Assembly (NCBI GenBank): GCA_028276315.1
Contig: JAPYWP010000005.1
Coordinates: 1 to 18,205 of the forward strand
Source: Minisyncoccota bacterium
Lineage (GTDB): Bacteria > Patescibacteriota > Minisyncoccia > UBA6257 > HR35
Direction: 5' to 3'
Length of the DNA stretch: 18,205 bases
Positions 14,446-18,205 of this stretch are shown one piece after another. The notes below the pieces were generated by a model. That model saw only the letters and a list, made by a program, of their open reading frames with translations. It did no database searches and was not told the DNA's origin. The position numbers were made by a program, and so were the translations under genes. Numbering within the stretch: the stretch's first letter is position 1; each line of letters starts with the position of its first letter.

Positions 14446-14988
14446 ATGGAAATAGATTTAAAAAAACAAATAGAAGAAAAATTACCTCAATTTTTTAATT
14501 ATAAAAATAAATTTGAGTATCCGAAATTAGAAAAAATTATTCTTAATATTGGAATAGGAAAATTAGTAACTTCTAATCCACAGAATCAGGACAAAATAGT
14601 TCAAGAAGCAGTTTATGTTCTTTCAATGGTTGCGGGGCAAACTCCTAAAGTAGTTAAAACAAAAAAATCGGTATCTAGTTTTAAACTTAAAAAAGGAATG
14701 CCAGTAAGTGTTGTTGTTACTTTAAGAGGTAAAAAAATGTATGATTTTCTTACAAGGTTTCTTATCTATGGACTTGCGCGCTATAAGGATTTTAAAGGAA
14801 TTAAAAAGGAACATTTTGATAGAGAGTACAATTTAAATTTTGGTTTCAAAGAAATAAGCGTTTTTCCAGAAGCAATTTCAGAAAAGGTTCATTATAATTT
14901 TGGTTTAGGAGTTAATATAGTAGTTAAGGCTAAGAAAAAAGAAGATAAATTAAAATTTTTTGAAATGTTAGGATTTCCACTAAAATGA
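14446..14988 (+). CDS. rplE: 50S ribosomal protein L5 (uL5)
   Basis: Binds 5S rRNA and contacts P-site tRNA. 180 residues, full length. Conserved blocks: PKLEKIILNIGIGK, a VAGQTPKVVKTKKSVSSFKLKKG run (about 73-95), GLARYKDFKGIK, and the closing FEMLGFPLK. Its stop is TGA, the only TGA stop I find in the window, overlapping the alaS ATG (ATGA at 14985-14988). This is evidence that TGA means stop here, not glycine. Confidence 0.97.
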   Translation: MEIDLKKQIEEKLPQFFNYKNKFEYPKLEKIILNIGIGKLVTSNPQNQDKIVQEAVYVLSMVAGQTPKVVKTKKSVSSFKLKKGMPVSVVVTLRGKKMYDFLTRFLIYGLARYKDFKGIKKEHFDREYNLNFGFKEISVFPEAISEKVHYNFGLGVNIVVKAKKKEDKLKFFEMLGFPLK

Positions 14989-16280
14989 ACTATTTTGAGA
15001 TTAAAAAAAATTTTTTAGAATTTTTTGAAAAAAGAGGACATAAAATTATTCCATCTTCTTCTTTAATTCCTCAAAATGATCCTTCTGTTCTTTTAACTAC
15101 TGCTGGGATGCAACAATTTAAAGAATATTTTTTAAGAAAAAAAATTCCAGAACAAGATTTTGGTACTCAAAGAGTTACATCATGTCAGAAATGTTTTAGA
15201 ACTACAGATATTGAAGAAGTTGGTGACGAAAGGCACCTTACTTTTTTTGAGATGCTTGGAAATTTTTCCTTTGGTCCAGTTAAAAGCGATGATCCTTCAG
15301 ATTTTTCAACTGGTGGTTATTTTAAAAGAGCTTCTATATATTGGGCCTTTGAATTTTTAACACAACATATGGATCTTAAAATAGATTATGTTACTTATTT
15401 TGGTGGAGATAGTGAAATACCAGAAGATTTAGAAAGCTTTAATATTTTAAAAGAATTGAATCTTCCTATAAAAAGTTCTGGTAGAGAAGATAATTTTTGG
15501 GGGCCTACAGGAAACGAGGGACCTTGTGGTCCAACAGTTGAGTTTTATATAAATGGTTTAGAAGTTTGGAATTTAGTTTTTAATGAGTATTATAAGTATC
15601 CTGATGGTAGTTTAAAAAAACTTGAATTTCCTGGAGTAGATACAGGTATGGGCTATGAACGTCTTTTAATGGTATTAGAGAAAAAAGAGAATGTTTTTGA
15701 AACATCAGCATTTGATACAATTTATAAAATTTTAAAGCCTTTTATTCCCCAAGAATATATAAATTTTAAAAGAGATCAAAGAATAATCTTAGACCATTTA
15801 AGAGCAATTGTTTTTTTAATTTCAGACGGAGTTTTACCTTCAAATATTTTAAGAGGTTATGTTTTAAGAAGAATTTTAAGAAGACTTTTTTTGAAACTAA
15901 AACAACTTAATGTGCCAAAAAAATCTTATAATATATTAATTCAAAAAACATGTGAATTTTATTCTAAATCTTGGCCAGAAGTTGAAAATTATAAAAAAGT
16001 TATAGAAGTTTTTGAAGAAGAGCTTGATAAATTTAATTTAATTCTTGAAAGAGGTATAAGATTGTTTAATAAAAATATAGATGATTTTAAAAATAAAGAA
16101 AAAAGAGCAAGAAAAGCTTTTGATTTATTTTCAACATATGGTTTTCCGCTTGAACTTACTAAAGAACTTTTAAAATCAAATGATATTTTATGGGAAAAGG
16201 AGGATGAAGATGAATTTTTGAAACTTTTTGAAGAACATAAAAAAATAAGCAAAAAATTATTTGATGATGAAGTTGAATAA
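14985..16280 (+). CDS. alaS: Alanyl-tRNA synthetase, catalytic half only (no editing or C-Ala domain)
   Basis: Class II synthetase charging tRNA-Ala. The aminoacylation core is intact: motif 1 region NDPSVLLTTAGMQQF (31-45), motif 2 FRTTDIEEVGDERHLTFFEM (71-90), GPTGNEGPCGP, and motif 3 GVDTGMGYER (217-226). The tRNA-recognition helices follow (DHLRAIVFLISDGVLPSN, RGYVLRRILRR, TYGFPLELTKELL). The protein then stops at residue 431, where family members of about 870 residues continue into the editing domain (HxxxH and CxxxH zinc motifs) and C-Ala. The downstream DNA encodes an unrelated membrane protein in another frame and does not restore the missing part. Editing, if it occurs, must be done by a separate protein such as AlaX. 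Confidence 0.95.
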   Translation: MNYFEIKKNFLEFFEKRGHKIIPSSSLIPQNDPSVLLTTAGMQQFKEYFLRKKIPEQDFGTQRVTSCQKCFRTTDIEEVGDERHLTFFEMLGNFSFGPVKSDDPSDFSTGGYFKRASIYWAFEFLTQHMDLKIDYVTYFGGDSEIPEDLESFNILKELNLPIKSSGREDNFWGPTGNEGPCGPTVEFYINGLEVWNLVFNEYYKYPDGSLKKLEFPGVDTGMGYERLLMVLEKKENVFETSAFDTIYKILKPFIPQEYINFKRDQRIILDHLRAIVFLISDGVLPSNILRGYVLRRILRRLFLKLKQLNVPKKSYNILIQKTCEFYSKSWPEVENYKKVIEVFEEELDKFNLILERGIRLFNKNIDDFKNKEKRARKAFDLFSTYGFPLELTKELLKSNDILWEKEDEDEFLKLFEEHKKISKKLFDDEVE

Positions 16281-16563
16281 ATGGTTTTTAAATCTTTTTT
16301 TAATAATTTTAATTTTTATTTTAATTTTTTTTCTTCCTCAAAAAACTCCAATTTCTTTTTCTTTTATAAAAGGTTATTCAGCAGCTGGAGAGAAAAATTT
16401 TGTTTTTAATATTTTCTTTTTGCTTTTATTTTTAAATATATTAGATTTTATTTTTTATTTTCTAATACCAGAAAAAAAGGAAATTTTCTTTTTAGTTTCC
16501 AATTATTTAAATTTTATTTTTTTGATTTATTCAATTTTTTTGTTTTTAGCTAAATTTGTTTAA
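16264..16563 (+). CDS. Small three-helix membrane protein, possibly DUF1648-like
   Basis: About 99 residues, with three strongly hydrophobic segments (about 7-24, 43-67, 72-98). Between the first two is LPQKTPISFSFIKGYSAAGEKN, which resembles in outline the LPxxxPxHFxxxGxxDxxG pattern of DUF1648 (SdpI-type) proteins; the match is loose. The start may be the ATG at 16264 or 16267; both overlap the alaS end by 14-17 bp, and a TTG at 16261 is also in frame. T-rich codons (Phe, Leu, Ile) give it an unusual composition typical of membrane proteins. Function unknown; its place between alaS and rplQ gives no clue beyond cotranscription. Confidence 0.75.
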   Translation: MMKLNKWFLNLFLIILIFILIFFLPQKTPISFSFIKGYSAAGEKNFVFNIFFLLLFLNILDFIFYFLIPEKKEIFFLVSNYLNFIFLIYSIFLFLAKFV

Positions 16564-16568
16564 TTTTA

Positions 16569-16577
16569 TGGTATAAT
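16569..16577 (+). promoter_or_regulatory. Extended -10, leaderless-type promoter of rplQ
   Basis: TGG then TATAAT (16572-16577), followed by exactly 6 bp and the rplQ ATG at 16584. The 20 bp at 16564-16583 are identical to those before infA (11305-11324). Predicted transcription start is at or next to the A of the ATG. It lies in the short gap between the membrane protein and rplQ. Confidence 0.65.
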
Positions 16578-16583
16578 TAAATT

Positions 16584-16919
16584 ATGTTAAAAAGAAAGTT
16601 TCATAGAAAAACAGATCAAAGGAGAGCATTTATGAAAATATTGGCAAATAATTTAATTGAAAATGAAAAAATTACAACTACTTTAGTAAGGGCAAAAGAG
16701 CTTAAAAGTTTTATTGAAAAGATTATTTCAAAAGCAAAAAAACAAGATTTAAATGCATTAAGATATCTTTTAAGATTTTTTAATAAAAGAATTGCTTTTA
16801 AAGTTTTTTACGATATTTCCCAAAGATACAAAGAGAGAAATGGTGGTTATGTTAGAATTATAAAACTTGGTAAATTTAGAAAAGATGGTGCAGAACTTGC
16901 AATAATAGAATTTGTATAA
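16584..16919 (+). CDS. rplQ: 50S ribosomal protein L17 (bL17)
   Basis: Large-subunit protein near the peptide exit tunnel; 111 residues, typical. It begins MLKRKFHRKTDQRRAFMKILANNLIEN, has the ITTTLVRAKELKSFIEKII block and ends GGYVRIIKLGKFRKDGAELAIIEFV, all diagnostic. Normally it follows rpoA directly. Here five genes (rplU, rplX, rplE, alaS and a membrane protein) lie in between, and rplQ has its own strong promoter. Confidence 0.97.
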   Translation: MLKRKFHRKTDQRRAFMKILANNLIENEKITTTLVRAKELKSFIEKIISKAKKQDLNALRYLLRFFNKRIAFKVFYDISQRYKERNGGYVRIIKLGKFRKDGAELAIIEFV

Positions 16920-16920
16920 A

Positions 16921-17121
16921 ATGAATTGCTATTTTTGTAAAAATAAAATAGAGGTTGATTGGAAAGATGTTGATCTTTTAAAAAAGTTTATTTCAGCTGG
17001 GATGAAGATTAAGCATAGAAAATATACAAAATTTTGCGCAAAACATCAAAGAAAATATGCTCAAGCAGTTAAAAGAGCTCGCGTAATGAAACTACTGCCT
17101 TATTTTCCGGGCCAATGGTAA
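16921..17121 (+). CDS. rpsR: 30S ribosomal protein S18 (bS18), zinc-binding
   Basis: Small-subunit platform protein that pairs with S6. 66 residues from the ATG at 16921, one base after the rplQ stop; an in-frame TTG at 16912 inside rplQ would add three residues and is less likely. Zinc ligands C3, C6, C39, H42 are visible, and the core KDVDLLKKFISAGMKI and AKHQRKYAQAVKRARVMKLLPY is diagnostic. Usually found with rpsF and ssb, neither of which is here. The last 22 bp overlap the convergent thiI gene. Confidence 0.94.
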   Translation: MNCYFCKNKIEVDWKDVDLLKKFISAGMKIKHRKYTKFCAKHQRKYAQAVKRARVMKLLPYFPGQW

Positions 17122-18205
17122 ATTTCCATATTTTCAATACACTCTTTTTTAAATTTTTCCCATAAATTAAGTTTTTCTTGTATTTTTATAATTTCTTCTA
17201 TCTTAGTTTTTGTAGCAGGAAATTTTGATATATATAAATTACAGCAATCTGCATAATTTTTTTCACTTATTTTACCAGTTCCAATTTTATATGATAAATC
17301 TATTATTTCTTGTTTATTAAATCCTAAAAGAGGTCTTAAAATTAAAATATTAGAATCAAAACTAATGCTCCAAATGTTTTCAATTGTCTGTGAAGAAACC
17401 TGTCCTAAATTTTCTCCTGTAATTATTGCATTATAACCATATTGATTAGCTAACTCTTTTGCAATATCCAACATAAATCTTCTATAAAAAATTACAAGAT
17501 ATTTTGGTGGGACATTTGAGAGTATATATTTTTGTGCTTCTAAGATGTTAATAAAAAATATTTTACTCTTTGGTTGGTATTGAGATAATATTTTAAAAAT
17601 TTCAAAAACAGCCTCTTTTTCTAAAATACTTGTTTGTGGATAAGCATAAAAATGAACAAAATCAACATTAACACCTCTTTTTATCATAAGAAAGCTTGAT
17701 ACAGGAGAATCAAAACCACAAGAGATAAGACTAAGTGCCTTTCCGCCTGTTCCAACAGGTAAACCACCTATTCCTTTAATTTTATCTAAGTAAAAATAAA
17801 AATTTTTATTAAAATATTCTAAAAATAAAGTTTTTTCAGGTTTTTCAAAGTCTATTTTTATTTCTGGATATTTTTGTAAAATAAGTTTAATTAATTTATT
17901 TTTAATTTCAAGAGAATTTTCTGGCCAATCTTTATCTGCTCTTTTAACAACAATAGAAATAGAACTAAAATTAATATTAAATTTCTCAACTAATTCTTCT
18001 GGTTTTTTGAAAATATCAATTACTCTACAAAAATATTCAATTCCAGGAATTTTGCTTAATTTTTCTTCTAAATCCTCTCCATAAACTAAAATTCTTCCTC
18101 TTTTTCTTTCTACTTTAGCTTTTGTTTGAATCTTTATATTTTCTAATAATTTTCTTTCAAAATAATCTCTATTTTTCTTTTTTAAACCTATTTCTGAATA
18201 ATGAA
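17100..18205 (-). CDS. thiI: tRNA 4-thiouridine synthase ThiI, N-terminal few residues beyond the right edge
   Basis: Transfers sulfur to U8 of tRNA (and in some bacteria takes part in thiazole synthesis). Reading the minus strand through to the right edge gives about 367 residues. Near the start is HYSEIGLKKKNRDYFERKL, the usual ThiI N-terminus, so only a handful of residues are missing. The THUMP domain contains VKRADKDWP. The linker IGGLPVGTGGKAL leads to the PP-loop, here SCGFDSPVS instead of SGGxDSPVA. ENLGQVSSQT and DCCNLYISKFPATK follow, the latter holding the family's conserved Cys pair. The protein ends at HWPGK with no rhodanese domain, like the Bacillus type, so it needs an external sulfur donor. 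Convergent with and overlapping rpsR by 22 bp. Confidence 0.94.
   Translation of the reverse strand, partial: HYSEIGLKKKNRDYFERKLLENIKIQTKAKVERKRGRILVYGEDLEEKLSKIPGIEYFCRVIDIFKKPEELVEKFNINFSSISIVVKRADKDWPENSLEIKNKLIKLILQKYPEIKIDFEKPEKTLFLEYFNKNFYFYLDKIKGIGGLPVGTGGKALSLISCGFDSPVSSFLMIKRGVNVDFVHFYAYPQTSILEKEAVFEIFKILSQYQPKSKIFFINILEAQKYILSNVPPKYLVIFYRRFMLDIAKELANQYGYNAIITGENLGQVSSQTIENIWSISFDSNILILRPLLGFNKQEIIDLSYKIGTGKISEKNYADCCNLYISKFPATKTKIEEIIKIQEKLNLWEKFKKECIENMEIYHWPGK

Noticed and set aside
15989..16252. Minus-strand open frame rich in Ser/Phe
   Set aside because: Antisense of the Lys/Glu-rich end of alaS; no independent signal.
16264..16563. SecG
   Set aside because: SecG has two membrane helices and a Gly/Ser-rich tail; this protein has three helices and a different loop.
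1..18205. Alternative genetic code (TGA = Gly, as in Gracilibacteria/Absconditabacteria)
   Set aside because: Conserved genes are not interrupted by in-frame TGA, and rplE ends correctly at TGA.

Overview
The window is very AT-rich, bacterial, and densely packed: almost every base is coding and the longest stretch without a full gene is about 220 bp. Stop codons are TAA, TAG and once TGA (end of rplE), and TGA does not interrupt any conserved gene, so the code looks standard. Very low G+C, shortened versions of conserved proteins (alpha subunit without CTD, alanyl-tRNA synthetase of 431 residues, Mur ligase without its first domain) and few Shine-Dalgarno sites suggest a reduced-genome lineage, most likely Candidate Phyla Radiation/Patescibacteria. 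That assignment is an inference; there is no 16S gene here.

Layout. (1) 1-3826: uvrC (minus, cut by the left edge) and a gpmI-like gene (plus) diverge from a nearly palindromic 20-bp promoter; a MurE-like ligase (minus) converges on gpmI with a 21-bp overlap. (2) 3827-4046: a 101-bp exact copy of the end of the next gene plus a G+C-richer fragment. (3) 4047-8568, all minus: a highly acidic small protein, tsaE, polA and an orphan sensor kinase. (4) 8569-8701: a divergent regulatory region with several symmetric elements. (5) 8702-17121, all plus: murG, rnhA, khpA, trmD, then an alpha-operon-like block infA-rpmJ-rpsM-rpsK-rpsD-rpoA, continued by rplU, rplX, rplE, alaS, a small membrane protein, rplQ and rpsR. 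(6) 17100-18205: thiI (minus), overlapping the end of rpsR by 22 bp and cut by the right edge only a few residues short of its start.

The plus-strand block joins translation (ribosomal proteins, IF-1, AlaRS, TrmD) with RNA polymerase alpha and RNA-binding KhpA. The minus-strand genes cover DNA repair/replication (UvrC, PolA), tRNA modification (TsaE, ThiI), and cell wall (MurE-like, which complements MurG).

The most striking features are promoter architecture and protein reduction. Four genes show TATAAT exactly 6 bp before the start codon, which predicts leaderless mRNAs, and at uvrC/gpmI one palindromic -10 element faces both ways. The gpmI product has Cys where the catalytic Ser should be and lacks several substrate arginines. 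RpoA ends after its N-terminal domain. AlaRS ends after its aminoacylation/tRNA-recognition half, with no editing domain.
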